Source: an uncultured Flavobacteriales bacterium
GTDB taxonomy: Bacteria; Bacteroidota; Bacteroidia; Flavobacteriales_E; Vicingaceae
Reading direction: 5' to 3'
DNA: 64,000 nt
Assembly: GCA_937901255.1 (NCBI GenBank)
Contig: CALCHN010000064.1
Coordinates: 21,761 to 85,760 of the forward strand
Positions 41,844-51,266 of the stretch are shown here, in pieces. The translations under genes and the position numbers were made by a program. Position 1 is the stretch's first letter. Each line of letters opens with the position of its first letter. The notes beneath the pieces were generated by a model, which was not told the origin of the DNA, ran no database searches, and saw only the letters and a list, made by a program, of their open reading frames with translations.

Positions 41844-44570
41844 TTAATTTTTTACAAATTTCAGCACTTGCTGGCGATTTTTTGTACGAATAGTTAAAAA
41901 ATAAATTCCCGCAGGAAGCGATTTAATTGCAATACGGTTAGTGAAGTTATCGGTTTTTTCAATTAGTACTTTTCCGCTGATATCGGTAATAAAAAAAGTA
42001 TTTTTTTCATTTAGAGATAAACCAACTATTGTAAGTTCTTCTTTAGCCGGATTAGGATAAATAGCCAAATCAGCTGTATTGTTAAGTTCGTTTACGGTGA
42101 GTGCATCATTATTAAATTGCGTTTGAGCAGCATCGGCATTTTGTTGAAGATGTAACAAGCTGTCTCCTGCCAGTAAAGCAAAAGCGACCACATGTTTGCC
42201 ACCTGGAGCAATAGAAAAGCTATTAGCACTCATCACATGAGCTACATCATCACCATTAAAACCACCAGCCAATAAATTATTCGTGCTAAGTGCAGTATGT
42301 TTTTCGGAAGTAGTAAAACCGTCATTAATGTTCATGCTACTGCCACTTCCGTTTACATCTATTGCGTGTGCTACCAGATTGTCGGTGGTTAAGAGTTTAA
42401 TTCCTGCATACAAAGAGTCATTATCAAGAGCATACACAAAACCTAATTTTCTGCTGAGGTCTGTTCCAGCTTTGTTTACACTTGGTTGGAGAATATCCCA
42501 ATCGGCAAAAATTCCTGCATAAACATTGTTAAGTGTTGCCCCACTCTGGTTTTCAATTTCATAAACAACAATTATAAAATGGTCGTTGGGCGAAGTTGGA
42601 TACGCATAAGAAAGTTGTTTAATACTAACTTGTAAAGGGTTTGGCGATTGCAAATCGTCCATAAAACCAACTAAATCTAAAGCAGAAACATAAGGCGGAT
42701 GGTAAGCTACATTAAAAATACTTCCAAAATCTTGGTCGAAACCACTTGCTCCTCTAATAGGGTCGGAAACCCTTGAAGGACTATCGGAAATCATAAATCC
42801 AGCTTCGTAGAGCAATTGTTTGCCTTTGTAAATAAAGCCCCTACCAACATTGTTGTTATTATCATTAAATCCAATTTTACCCTTGCTGGTAATGGTGGTA
42901 CTAATAAGGTTTTCTTCCAAATGAATATAATCCGGATTGATAAGCAAGCTGAAATAATGGTTGTAAGAAAAAGTGCCGTTGCTTATTGTAGCCTGAAATA
43001 AAACACTTTCGTTGAGGTTAGCTCCCGAAAGGATTTCTACTGTAAATGGTTGGGAATAGTTGCTGGCAGTATCAAGCATGTTTAGGTTGGGAAAACTGCT
43101 CACATTATTAATAATATTTACAAAAGGTGAGGAAGAACTAAGCGTTACACTAATACCATTAACAGGATTTAAAAAGTTGGTCAACTCAGTAATAATGCGC
43201 AGTGTATCACCATTCTCAAACAAATTATTGTTGTTGTCGGTGATGTTTTTGTTGGTAATATCTGCAAACTGAGCAGTAGTATTGTTTAAAGCATCAAAAA
43301 GATTTAACCTGCCTGTACCAAGTTTATTGATGTAAGATGGGTTTTGTGCATTGATATCATCTGTAGTAGCTTTTAGTTGGGCAGCTACTTGTTGGGCGGT
43401 ATAAGTAGGAAATTCATTTTTTACAATTGCAGCAGCAGCAGCAACTATAGGAGCAGCCATAGAAGTTCCGCTATTAGTACCGTAGTTGTTGCCAACGGTG
43501 GTAAAAATCATTTCTCCCGGAGCAGCAATATCAATATGATAACCATAATTGGAATTGCTTTTTCTGATGTCACTTTGGTCGGTAGCCGCAACATTTAGCA
43601 CACCATCATAACTTGCTGGGTAAAAAGGCGTTTCTAAATTGTCATTTCCTGCTGCGGCAACCACCAAACAACCTTGGTTTATCTGAGCATATTTAATAAT
43701 ATCTTCCTGAAAGCGACTGTTTTCATAGCTTCCCCAAGAGCAATTAATGATAAAACAACCGTGGTCTGCGGCATAAACTACCCCTTGGTAAGCATGTGTT
43801 AAAAATCCCGCAGCATTAGAAATTTTTACAGGCAAAAATGTAGTGTTGAAACCTACCCCTGCAATTCCAGTAGTGTTATTGGAGGCTGCAGCTGCAATTC
43901 CTGTTACCGCTACTCCGTGAGAGGTAGATTCAAAAAGAGCATTGTTGTCGTTCATGCCCAAATCCCAACCGTAGTAATTATCAATGTAACCATCATTATC
44001 GTCATCTACACCATTAATAGGGTCGGCATAATTAATTTTAATTTTTGAAATTAAATCAGGATGTGCAGGTTCCCAACCAGTATCAGTAATACCGATGGTT
44101 ATAGACGTATCTCCCTGATTGATGTTCCAGGTATTAAAAGCATCAATTAAATTAAGATAATATTGTTGAGAAAGCAACGTATCATTAGGAGTAAAAGTCA
44201 ATTCGGGTAAGTAGTACGGTTCTACGTACTCCATTATTTTGGAAGCTGCAATTCGCTGTATAGCGGTTTCGACATCAACTAACTGAGCATTAAAAGTAAG
44301 TTGATAAATCAGCGATAAATCAATAAAATTGGGATGGTCTTCTTTGCTTTTTTTTGGAAATACTTTTTCAAGAGTAGTTGTTCCTATTTGTGTGCTGATG
44401 TTGGCAAACTGTGGATGATTGATTTTATCATTAAAACAAACATTTCTGTACTGTTCTTTAACCTTAAAAATAAGGGTGTTATTTAGTTGGTTATTTTTTT
44501 GAGCATAAGCACTAAAGCTTAATAGCCACAAGAATAGTAAAGGTAAAAGGTATATTCTTTTAGTAAACAT
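41844..44570 (-). CDS. T9SS-exported S8 (subtilisin-like) serine protease
   Basis: A 908-residue exported protease. A signal peptide ends at FSAYAQ; a propeptide of about 110 residues follows. The catalytic triad is Asp in GITDTGWEPAHPDL, His in STSHGVAVTGIAAAA and Ser in GTNSGTSMAAPIVAAAAAI. The oxyanion Asn is in VVAAAGNDN. After the catalytic domain come about 330 residues of beta-rich sequence, then a type A sorting domain (LAIYPNPAKEELTIVGL ... SLPAGIYFLTI ... VKN). It should act on the surface or outside the cell. Confidence 0.94.
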   Translation of the reverse strand: MFTKRIYLLPLLFLWLLSFSAYAQKNNQLNNTLIFKVKEQYRNVCFNDKINHPQFANISTQIGTTTLEKVFPKKSKEDHPNFIDLSLIYQLTFNAQLVDVETAIQRIAASKIMEYVEPYYLPELTFTPNDTLLSQQYYLNLIDAFNTWNINQGDTSITIGITDTGWEPAHPDLISKIKINYADPINGVDDDNDGYIDNYYGWDLGMNDNNALFESTSHGVAVTGIAAAASNNTTGIAGVGFNTTFLPVKISNAAGFLTHAYQGVVYAADHGCFIINCSWGSYENSRFQEDIIKYAQINQGCLVVAAAGNDNLETPFYPASYDGVLNVAATDQSDIRKSNSNYGYHIDIAAPGEMIFTTVGNNYGTNSGTSMAAPIVAAAAAIVKNEFPTYTAQQVAAQLKATTDDINAQNPSYINKLGTGRLNLFDALNNTTAQFADITNKNITDNNNNLFENGDTLRIITELTNFLNPVNGISVTLSSSSPFVNIINNVSSFPNLNMLDTASNYSQPFTVEILSGANLNESVLFQATISNGTFSYNHYFSLLINPDYIHLEENLISTTITSKGKIGFNDNNNNVGRGFIYKGKQLLYEAGFMISDSPSRVSDPIRGASGFDQDFGSIFNVAYHPPYVSALDLVGFMDDLQSPNPLQVSIKQLSYAYPTSPNDHFIIVVYEIENQSGATLNNVYAGIFADWDILQPSVNKAGTDLSRKLGFVYALDNDSLYAGIKLLTTDNLVAHAIDVNGSGSSMNINDGFTTSEKHTALSTNNLLAGGFNGDDVAHVMSANSFSIAPGGKHVVAFALLAGDSLLHLQQNADAAQTQFNNDALTVNELNNTADLAIYPNPAKEELTIVGLSLNEKNTFFITDISGKVLIEKTDNFTNRIAIKSLPAGIYFLTIRTKNRQQVLKFVKN

Positions 44571-45044
44571 TCAGATTGTTTTAGGAATGTAAATTTAAGA
44601 AAATAACGTTAATGTGAGAGAAGTTAGTAAAAGTCGATTAGTTTCTTTTTTCTTTATTGAAAGAGTTACAAAGGAGACATCTTTAGCGTCATTCTCGAAA
44701 TTTTCAAGGGACGCAGAAAATTGTCGGGAATCTTAATTGTTTTTTTAGCCTTTCTTTTGTCTTGAAACAAAAGAAAAATTTTCAAAAGTTGGGTTGCTAT
44801 TTTGAATGTCATATCGAACAAGATTTTACAAGTTAAGGAACGAAACTCAGTAAAATGAAGTTGAGATATCATGTTACTTAGGAATTGTGGTTTTAAATTG
44901 AATGTGGAAGTCAATGAATAAGAAGATTCTTCATTTTGTTTTGTAACGAAAATGAATTTTCGACAAAACTGCATTCTGAATGACAGTACTGATGGGTTTG
45001 TGTGATGGAAAAGTCCCCCCTTCGGGGGATTAGGGGGCTTCTTA
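44571..45044. other. 474-bp intergenic region with several dispersed repeats
   Basis: It contains a GTCATTCTCGAAATTTT...TCGGGAATCT unit (44687-44733, also at 47606), a TGTCAT...TTTTACAAG...CAGTAAAAT hairpin unit (44807-44870, also at 40313 and 59398), and a reverse-oriented GC-rich palindrome (about 45010-45041). A 102-codon frame on the minus strand is open only because it runs through these repeats; I do not call it a gene. Confidence 0.6.
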
Positions 45045-46244
45045 TTACTCCACCCACAATACCAACCCTTTTAAATATTCACCTTCAGGATGGAAAATGT
45101 TTACTGGATGGTCGGCAGGTTGAGATAAATGATATAATACCCTAACATTTCTTTGTGAGCTAATGGCTGCTGCCATAATGGTATCATAAAACAACTTACT
45201 GTTAATGACCTGAGAACAAGAAAAAGTGAATAATAATCCACCGGATTTCATGTTTTTTAATGCCATTTCATTTAATCTTTTATAACCCTGAACAGCTTTG
45301 TGCATAGACTTTCTGTGTTTGGCATAAGCAGGAGGGTCTAAAACAATGATATCGTAAATTTCTTTATTTTCTTTTAAGAAAGTAAGCGTGTCGGAAACAA
45401 ACGATTGGTGATTGGTAAGTTGATTAAGTTCAATATTTTTATCGGTTAGCTCAATTGCTTTTTTAGAACTATCAACAGAATGAACCGCTTTAGCTCCATT
45501 TTTTAGAGCAGCAACCGAAAAACCACCTGAATAGCAAAAAGTATTCAACACCAATTTATCTTTAGACAATTCGCCCAACAATTTTCTATTTTCTCTTTGG
45601 TCGATAAAAAAACCTGTTTTTTGTCCTTCAACCCAATCTAAATGATAGTTGCAATCGTATTCTGTTCCAATTAATGTTGGACTTTCAGCTTGGTATAAAT
45701 ATCCATTTCCAATTTTTAGGTCAGTTTGTTTTCCAAGTGTTTCAGCACTTTTATCGTAAATGGCTAATAACTTTTTGCCATAAATTTTTTGTAAAGCGGC
45801 TACAATTTGTGGCTTGACAAAGTGCATACCAGCTGAATGAGATTGAATAACTGCTGTACCATTATAAAAATCTATGATTAATCCAGGTAGTTGGTCGCCT
45901 TCAGCATGAACTAATCGGTAAATATTGGTAGATAGATTTTCGGTTAATCCCATTGCTTTTCTCATTTCAAAAGCATTGTTTAATTTTTTAAACCAAAAAT
46001 CATCATCAATAGGCTCTTGGGTAAAACTAATTATCCTAACAGCAATGGTCCCATCTTGAAAATGTCCTGTGGCTAAGAAATTATTGTTTTCATCAAAAAC
46101 ATTTACCAACTGACCGTCAGTAAGTGGTTGGGGTGGAGTAGTGTCCACAACAATTTTTTGTATAGCTCCCGAAAATACCCAAGGATGTTTTCTTTCAATA
46201 GATTTTTCTTTGTCTTTTTTGAGGATTACCGAAGGATAGTTCAT
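45045..46244 (-). CDS. rlmI: Class I SAM-dependent rRNA (cytosine-C5) methyltransferase, RlmI-like
   Basis: A 399-residue protein with an N-terminal PUA domain (VILKKDKEKSIERKHPWVFS, QLVNVFDENNNFLATGHF), an EEHR-like bridging domain, and a C-terminal Rossmann domain. Key stretches are TGFFIDQRENRKLL, VLNTFCYSGGFSVAALKNGA (motif I), IIVLDPPAYAKHRKS (motif IV) and FSCSQVIN with the catalytic Cys. RlmI methylates C1962 of 23S rRNA in E. coli. It lies 9 bp after ribH. Confidence 0.88.
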   Translation of the reverse strand: MNYPSVILKKDKEKSIERKHPWVFSGAIQKIVVDTTPPQPLTDGQLVNVFDENNNFLATGHFQDGTIAVRIISFTQEPIDDDFWFKKLNNAFEMRKAMGLTENLSTNIYRLVHAEGDQLPGLIIDFYNGTAVIQSHSAGMHFVKPQIVAALQKIYGKKLLAIYDKSAETLGKQTDLKIGNGYLYQAESPTLIGTEYDCNYHLDWVEGQKTGFFIDQRENRKLLGELSKDKLVLNTFCYSGGFSVAALKNGAKAVHSVDSSKKAIELTDKNIELNQLTNHQSFVSDTLTFLKENKEIYDIIVLDPPAYAKHRKSMHKAVQGYKRLNEMALKNMKSGGLLFTFSCSQVINSKLFYDTIMAAAISSQRNVRVLYHLSQPADHPVNIFHPEGEYLKGLVLWVE

Positions 46245-46253
46245 GGAATAAAT

Positions 46254-46739
46254 TTAGGCTTTTTGGAAAGCTACCATTTTTAAAGCAGTTATAGCAGCTT
46301 CATCGCCTTTATTGCCATGTTTTCCACCTGAGCGATCTATGGCTTGTTGCATGGTATTATCGGTAAGTACCCCAAAAATAACTGGTTTGTTGTATTTTAG
46401 CGCCACATCTTTAATTCCTAAGGCGGTGGCATTACAAACAAAGTCGAAATGTTTTGTTTCTCCCTGAATAACGCTTCCTAAGCAAATTACAGCATCTAAG
46501 GTAGTTTTTTCTAATAGTGTTTGAGCTCCTAAAGGCAATTCAAAACTTCCGGGAACATATTGAATAACAATATTTTCTTTAGCAACATGATGCTTTAAAA
46601 GTGTGTTGTACGCTCCATTTAGTAAGCCTTGTGTAATTTGTTCGTTCCATTCGGCAACAACAATAGCTATTCTCATACTAGCACCATCAGGAATGGATGT
46701 AGCATCATAATCTGATAAGTTTTTGTTAACAGTTGCCAT
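46254..46739 (-). CDS. ribH: 6,7-dimethyl-8-ribityllumazine synthase
   Basis: A 161-residue lumazine synthase, the penultimate enzyme of riboflavin synthesis. Substrate-binding stretches are VVAEWNEQITQGL, YVPGSFELPLGAQ, AVICLGSVIQGETKHFD (with the catalytic His) and FGVLTDNTMQQA. Length is typical. No FMN riboswitch is visible upstream. The neighbouring TPR gene lies upstream in the same orientation, separated by a 7-bp periodic array. Confidence 0.96.
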   Translation of the reverse strand: MATVNKNLSDYDATSIPDGASMRIAIVVAEWNEQITQGLLNGAYNTLLKHHVAKENIVIQYVPGSFELPLGAQTLLEKTTLDAVICLGSVIQGETKHFDFVCNATALGIKDVALKYNKPVIFGVLTDNTMQQAIDRSGGKHGNKGDEAAITALKMVAFQKA

Positions 46740-46742
46740 ATT

Positions 46743-46774
46743 TATTAGATTGGAGATTAGAAATTAGAGATTTC
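46743..46774. repeat. 7-bp periodic array between the TPR gene and ribH
   Basis: The short spacer breaks into heptamer-like units AGATTGG, AGATTAG, AAATTAG, AGATTTC. It is related to the TTAGAAA array at the end of nth. Confidence 0.5.
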
Positions 46775-47467
46775 TTATTTCGCACTCATCGTTTCAGCTC
46801 TAGCGATGTATTTTTCTACATCTCTGGCTTCAGGAGATTCAGCAAAATCTTTTTTAATCTCTTTGTATTTTTTTACTGCATTAGCATAGTCGCCTAAAGT
46901 TTCGTAAGCTATACCTGCTTTAAATAAATAAATAGGAGAAGTAAGTTTATTACTGTTTTTAGCAGCTGCTTTTTCGTAATAATCTACTGCATTTTCAATA
47001 TCATTTAATTCCATGTATGAATCGCCAATAGCTCCTAAAGCAACAGCACTAATAATTACATCATCAGAGCTAAATTCTTTTAATTCATAAATAGCATCTT
47101 CAAACATGCCCATATTTCTATAAGAAATACCTAAATAATAGTGTGCTAAGTTGGCAGATTTTGTACCGCTGTAAGTTTCAACTATTTCAATAAATCCCAT
47201 GTTTGTTCCACCATCGCCATTAATAGCTAGGTTTAACGAATCTCTTTCAAACTGTTGTTCAGCCCAAAACATATTTTCTTGTGCTTCAGATTCTATTGGT
47301 GGAAGGTAAACTTTATAGTAAAAAGCAAAAGCTGCAATTACCAATATTATTGCACCTAATGCAACGGTAATAGGCATTTTATTATTTTCTACAAAGTTCT
47401 CGGTTTTACTGTAAACCTCTTGAACATCAACAATTACTTCCGAATTTTCGTCTTTCTTTTTTGCCAT
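46775..47467 (-). CDS. Single-span membrane protein with TPRs (YfgM-like)
   Basis: The start is placed at MAKKKDENSEVIVDVQEVYS, giving 230 residues. One membrane helix (PITVALGAIILVIAAFAFYY, about 35-55) is followed by a periplasmic TPR region: AHYYLGISYRNMGMFEDAIY, AVALGAIGDSYMELNDIENA, YLFKAGIAYETLGDYANAVK. This layout resembles YfgM, which works beside the Sec translocon and chaperones. The pairing with ribH is often seen in Bacteroidota, though the reason is unknown. Confidence 0.82.
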   Translation of the reverse strand: MAKKKDENSEVIVDVQEVYSKTENFVENNKMPITVALGAIILVIAAFAFYYKVYLPPIESEAQENMFWAEQQFERDSLNLAINGDGGTNMGFIEIVETYSGTKSANLAHYYLGISYRNMGMFEDAIYELKEFSSDDVIISAVALGAIGDSYMELNDIENAVDYYEKAAAKNSNKLTSPIYLFKAGIAYETLGDYANAVKKYKEIKKDFAESPEARDVEKYIARAETMSAK

Positions 47468-48016
47468 TTTGTTTTCTTGTTTTTTATAGGGTTGCAAAAA
47501 TAGTTTTTTTAATCAAAAAAATGATGATTTGTATAATTTTATCTTTAAAAGCCCCCTAAATTCCCAAAAGGTGGCTTTTTTCAACGCACGAAGCCCATTC
47601 TTAAACGTCATTCTCGAAATTTTGGAGTGCAACGGAAAAATTATCGGGAATCTGTTTAATCCGACTATTCTCCTCTTGAGAGGAGTAGATGTTGTTCGAA
47701 GTTGTGATAACAACGAGATTACAACATCAGAGGTGTGTTTTGATTAGCATAATCACATAACATTGAGCTGCACTCAACGCTGTTTAAATTACGCTCCGTT
47801 GGAGCTTGAAAATAGCCACGAATACACGAATGAAATCTGTGTAAACAATCTGTGAAAATTAGCGTAATCTGTGGCATAAAAAACTTTTGCCACTAATTTC
47901 ACCTATTAACGCTGATTTATTCGCTGAAAGTTTCTTGTTTAATGGGCTAATTTTTATACTTTTGAGAGAATTTAAAAAGATTAACTACCTAAATATTAGT
48001 AAAAATACTGTTAAAA
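47468..48016. other. 549-bp intergenic region with repeats
   Basis: It holds a GC-rich repeat (AAGCCCCCTAAATTCCC, about 47549-47600), the CGTCATTCTCGAAATTTT...TCGGGAATCT unit (47606-47653), a GCTCC-GTT-GGAGC hairpin (47793-47805), and a degenerate CACGAATACACGAATGAAATCTGTG direct-repeat stretch. A TATACTTTTG near 47955 could be the -7 element of the following nuclease gene. No gene seen. Confidence 0.55.
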
Positions 48017-48730
48017 TTGAAAATAGTAACTTGGAATTGTAATGGAGCATTTAGAAGGAAATTTGGCAGGATTGCCGAATTGAATGCAGATATTTATGTA
48101 ATACAAGAATGTGAAAACCCAACTGATTCCAAGCATATTGAATATCAAAAATGGGCAAAAAATTATATTTGGAAAGGAGACACTAAAAATAAAGGAATTG
48201 CAATTTTCGCTAAACCAGAAATTACCCTAAAAGAACTGAATTGGTCGAACGAATTTAAAGGTCATAATGTTAAACACTTTTTACCTTGTGAAATAAATGA
48301 GCAATTTAACTTATTAGCTGTATGGACTCATAGAAACAGCTCTCCTAATTTTGGTTATATGGGGCAATTTTGGAAATATCTTCAAATAAATCGTGATAAA
48401 ATGAAAAACATTCTACTCATTGGAGATTTCAATAGTAATAAAATATGGGATGAATGGGACAGATGGTGGAATCATTCAGATGTTGTAAATGAGTTAAAAG
48501 AACTTGGAATCGAAAGTTTCTATCATAAATTAAAAGAAGAAGAACAAGGCAAGGAAAGTAAACCAACTTTATATTTCCAAAGAAAGCTTGATAGACCTTA
48601 TCATATTGATTATGTTTTTGGCTCAAAAGAATTTGGAGAAATACTATCAAAATTAGACGTTGGAATAGCTAAGAATTGGTTAGACATTAGTGATCATATG
48701 CCAATAATAACAGAATATGAGAAGAAATAA
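48017..48730 (+). CDS. Endonuclease/exonuclease/phosphatase family protein
   Basis: A 237-residue protein starting at a TTG (MKIVTWNCNGAFRRKFGRIA); no ATG is close, and the sequence from the first residue matches the family. Active-site stretches are VTWNCNG, IYVIQECENP (catalytic Glu), LLIGDFNSNKIWDEWD, and the terminal ISDHMPIITE with the catalytic Asp-His. The substrate could be DNA or a phosphoester. Length is that of small stand-alone EEP nucleases. Confidence 0.88.
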   Translation: MKIVTWNCNGAFRRKFGRIAELNADIYVIQECENPTDSKHIEYQKWAKNYIWKGDTKNKGIAIFAKPEITLKELNWSNEFKGHNVKHFLPCEINEQFNLLAVWTHRNSSPNFGYMGQFWKYLQINRDKMKNILLIGDFNSNKIWDEWDRWWNHSDVVNELKELGIESFYHKLKEEEQGKESKPTLYFQRKLDRPYHIDYVFGSKEFGEILSKLDVGIAKNWLDISDHMPIITEYEKK

Positions 48731-48898
48731 TGATAAACCACTTTTCTCCCCCTCCGCTACCTCAAGCGTCCACGCTTGGGGTTTTAATTCATCAAAAACC
48801 TTTAACTTATCAGCGTCTTTGCGTCTTTGCGAGAGGTTTGTTATCCTTTGCGATAACTTTCGTGTCTTTGCGGTTAATGAATAATTTCCAATCTTCTC

Positions 48899-49699
48899 CT
48901 AAAACCTACTATCCCCATCTAACATTCTGCCTAAACCACCTAAAATACTACCTTCGCCTTTACTTTTTCCGCCATAACTAGGAGCTGAAGCTAGAACCCT
49001 GTCGGCTAGTCTGCTAAATGGTAAGGACTGTATCCAAACCTTGCCGGGACCGGAAAGCTGTGCAAAAAAGAACCCTTCGCCACCAAAAAGTGTATTTTTA
49101 ATACCTCCAACAAATTTTATATCGTAATCTATGGTTTGCGTAAAACCTACAATACAGCCTGTGTCCACATTCAATACTTCACCTACTTGCAACTCTTTTT
49201 CAATGATGGTTCCTCCGGCATGCATAAATGCTCTTCCGTCACCTTCTAATTTTTGCATAATAAAGCCTTCACCACCAAAAAATCCTGTGCCTAACTTTTT
49301 CTGAAATTCAATGCCAACAGCAACTCCTTTGGCTGCACACAAAAAAGCATCTTTCTGACAAATAATTTTACCATTATAAGCTCTTAAATCAATAGGAACA
49401 ATTTTTCCGGGATAAGGAGCAGCAAAAGTGGCATGTCTTTTATCAATTCCCTGATTGGTGTAGGTAGTCATAAACAAACTTTCGCCTGTTAATACTCTTT
49501 TTCCTGCCGAAAACAGTTTGTCCATTAGTCCTTGGTTTTGACTGCTGCCATCACCAAAAATAGTTTCCATTTTAATGTTGGAATCCATATACATTAAACT
49601 TCCGGCTTCGGCAATAACTGTTTCTTGTGGATCTAGTTCTATTTCTACACATTGCATGTCATCGCCAAATATTTTATAATCAATTTCGTGTGCGTTCAT
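48899..49699 (-). CDS. AIM24/TIGR00266 family protein
   Basis: A 266-residue Gly-rich beta-helical protein. It has the repeated short strand-turn units of the AIM24 family: EIELDPQETVIAEAGSLMYM, GTGFFGGEGFIMQKLEGDG, FVGGIKNTLFGGEGFFFAQL, and an Ala-Phe-Met-His segment (GRAFMHAGGTIIEKEL). The family is widespread but of unknown function. The C-terminal tail is Gly/Ser-rich (GGKSKGEGSILGGLGRML). Confidence 0.88.
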   Translation of the reverse strand: MNAHEIDYKIFGDDMQCVEIELDPQETVIAEAGSLMYMDSNIKMETIFGDGSSQNQGLMDKLFSAGKRVLTGESLFMTTYTNQGIDKRHATFAAPYPGKIVPIDLRAYNGKIICQKDAFLCAAKGVAVGIEFQKKLGTGFFGGEGFIMQKLEGDGRAFMHAGGTIIEKELQVGEVLNVDTGCIVGFTQTIDYDIKFVGGIKNTLFGGEGFFFAQLSGPGKVWIQSLPFSRLADRVLASAPSYGGKSKGEGSILGGLGRMLDGDSRF

Positions 49700-49800
49700 G
49701 GTTTTAAGTTTTTTTTTGAAGTTGTTTGTGTAATTTTACAAATCAAAAATAATTTCGATTTGAACAACAAAAATAATAGAATTAACTTCAACTTTTATAT

Positions 49801-50565
49801 ATGAAACTTTTTTCTTGGAATGTAAATGGTATCAGAGCCATCGTTAAAAAGAATTTTTTTGAATTTATTAATGAATATCAGCCTGATGTGTTGTGTTTGC
49901 AAGAAACCAAGGCTCAAGATGACCAAGTACAAGAAGCTTTAACAGAATTAAATGGTTATCATATTTATTCTAACTCGGCAGAAAAGAAAGGCTACTCGGG
50001 AACGGCAATTTTAACTAAAACTAAACCATTAACTGTTTTTTACGATATTGACAAAGAGCATCACGACAAAGAAGGAAGGGTTACTACTGCTGAGTTTGAT
50101 GATTTTTATTTGGTTACAGTGTATGTTCCAAACTCTAAAACCGATTTATCAAGATTAGATGATAGGCAAGATTGGGATGCACATTTCTTAGATTTTTTAA
50201 AGGAACTAGAAAATAAAAAGCCCGTAATTGTTTGTGGAGATTTTAATGTGGCTCACAAAGCCATAGATTTAGCTCGACCAGATGCGAATTACAATAAAAG
50301 TGCTGGCTATACACAACAAGAGATTGATGGAATGACCAACTTTATTAATGCCGGATTGGTAGATACTTTCAGGTATTTTTATCCTGAAAAAAAAGACAAT
50401 TACAGCTGGTGGAGTTATAGGGGAGGAGCTCGTTTTAAGAATGTAGGCTGGAGAATTGATTATTTTTTGGTAAGCAAAGCATTTTTACCAAAATTAAAGT
50501 CGGCTGCCATACACATGGAGGTAGAAGGTTCAGATCATTGTCCGGTGAGTATTGAGGTAAAGTAG
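49801..50565 (+). CDS. xth: Exodeoxyribonuclease III
   Basis: A 254-residue AP endonuclease/3'-5' exonuclease for base-excision repair. Motifs are FSWNVNGIRAI, LCLQETKAQ (metal Glu), VYVPNSK, VCGDFNVAHKAIDLARPD, WWSYRGGARFKNVGWRIDYF and SDHCPVSIEV (catalytic Asp-His). Its TAG stop begins an array of 7-bp units. It lies at the left edge of the repeat-rich segment that holds the DUF559 gene. Confidence 0.95.
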   Translation: MKLFSWNVNGIRAIVKKNFFEFINEYQPDVLCLQETKAQDDQVQEALTELNGYHIYSNSAEKKGYSGTAILTKTKPLTVFYDIDKEHHDKEGRVTTAEFDDFYLVTVYVPNSKTDLSRLDDRQDWDAHFLDFLKELENKKPVIVCGDFNVAHKAIDLARPDANYNKSAGYTQQEIDGMTNFINAGLVDTFRYFYPEKKDNYSWWSYRGGARFKNVGWRIDYFLVSKAFLPKLKSAAIHMEVEGSDHCPVSIEVK

Positions 50566-50625
50566 GAGTTAGGAGTTAGGCGTTAGGAGTTAGGAGTTAG
50601 GCATTAGTAATTAGGCGTTAGTTAT
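50564..50625. repeat. 7-bp periodic array starting at the xth stop codon
   Basis: About eight heptamers: GGAGTTA, GGCGTTA, GGAGTTA, GGAGTTA, GGCATTA, GTAATTA, GGCGTTA, GTTATTA. The array begins with the stop codon of xth. Confidence 0.7.
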
Positions 50626-50639
50626 TAAAATAGTCAAAA

Positions 50640-50688
50640 GCTCCAACGGAGCGAAATTTAATAGAGATGACTGAGGAGGTCATCGCAC
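50640..50688. repeat. GCTCC/GGAGC hairpin repeat, left copy flanking the DUF559 unit
   Basis: GCTCC-AAC-GGAGC, then GAAATTTAATAGA, then GATGAC...GTCATC. The copy at 51334-51378 has the same order and orientation, so a pair of direct repeats brackets the nuclease unit from outside. Confidence 0.65.
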
Positions 50689-50715
50689 AGAGTTAGAAGA
50701 CATAAAAAATAAACG

Positions 50716-50757
50716 GTTTGAGGTTTGAGGTTTGAAGACTGGGAACTGAAGACTGAA
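50716..50757. repeat. 7-bp periodic array (GGTTTGA type)
   Basis: Units GGTTTGA, GGTTTGA, GGTTTGA, AGACTGG, GAACTGA, AGACTGA run up to about 23 bp before the left nuclease-associated repeat. Confidence 0.6.
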
Positions 50758-50780
50758 CAATTTTAAAAAAATAGTTACAG

Positions 50781-50850
50781 ACTCTCCCCCTGCACCCCCT
50801 CTCTTTAAAGAGAGGGGGAAAAGTTATCGCAAGATAACTTGGGGGTGAGT
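50781..50850 (+). repeat. Nuclease-associated palindromic repeat (NAPR), left copy
   Basis: A 70-bp element identical to 51239-51308. Parts in order: outer arm ACTCTCCCCC (50781-50790); perfect 24-bp palindrome with centre TTTAAA (50795-50818); hairpin with arms AAGTTATC and GATAACTT and a GCAA loop (50821-50840); outer arm GGGGGTGAGT (50841-50850), which is the inverse of the left arm except at one position. The whole can fold as one stem enclosing two hairpins. Confidence 0.95.
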
Positions 50851-50885
50851 TGAAAGAAGAAGAGTTAGATATTAATTTTTTTAGA

Positions 50886-51266
50886 ATGAAAAGAAGCATT
50901 ACACAACTTGCAAGAGATTTAAGAAAAAATCAGACAGAAACAGAAAAAGAGTTGTGGAAGCATTTAAGAAATAGAAAATTGGGAGGTTTTAAATTTACTA
51001 GACAGTTTCCAATAGTTTATGGGAATAATTTAGATGGAATAAAACAATTTTTTATTGTAGATTTTTATTGTTTTGAAAAGAAAGTTGCTATTGAGTTGGA
51101 TGGGCAAATACATAATTTTCAAAAAAATTACGATACGGAACGAGAGGCAATAATTAAAGAAAAAGGTATAAAAATACTAAGGTTCAAAAATGAAGAAATT
51201 AATAATATAAATGAGGTGTTAGATAAAATTTTGAAAGAACTCTCCCCCTGCACCCCCTCTCTTTAA
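50886..51266 (+). CDS. DUF559 (Vsr-like PD-(D/E)XK) endonuclease
   Basis: The ATG start MKRSITQLARDLRKNQTETE gives 126 residues; a TTG at 50850, the last base of the left repeat, would add 12 residues. Family landmarks are TETEKELWKHLRNRKLGGFK (residues 17-36), FIVDFYC with Asp59, AIELDGQIH with Glu70-x-Asp72 and His76, and YDTEREAIIKEKGIKILRF (82-100). This is the fold of very-short-patch repair endonucleases, and the likely catalytic acids are all present. The last seven residues (SPCTPSL) and the TAA stop are encoded by the right-hand 70-bp repeat. Identical direct repeats on both sides suggest the gene moves, or is maintained, with the repeat. Function is unproven. Confidence 0.9.
   Translation: MKRSITQLARDLRKNQTETEKELWKHLRNRKLGGFKFTRQFPIVYGNNLDGIKQFFIVDFYCFEKKVAIELDGQIHNFQKNYDTEREAIIKEKGIKILRFKNEEINNINEVLDKILKELSPCTPSL

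Noticed and set aside
44666..44974. 102-codon minus-strand open frame in the subtilase/RlmI spacer
   Set aside because: It runs through two dispersed repeat families found elsewhere in non-coding sequence and has no coherent domain or signal.
48730..48981. 83-codon plus-strand open frame after the EEP nuclease gene
   Set aside because: It overlaps the end of the AIM24 gene on the other strand and is built from a TCTTTGCGTCTTTGCG-type intergenic repeat, with Pro-rich and unlikely composition.
50886..51266. DUF559 gene as an ordinary Vsr mismatch-repair enzyme
   Set aside because: No DNA cytosine methyltransferase is adjacent, and the identical flanking repeats point to a repeat-linked role instead.
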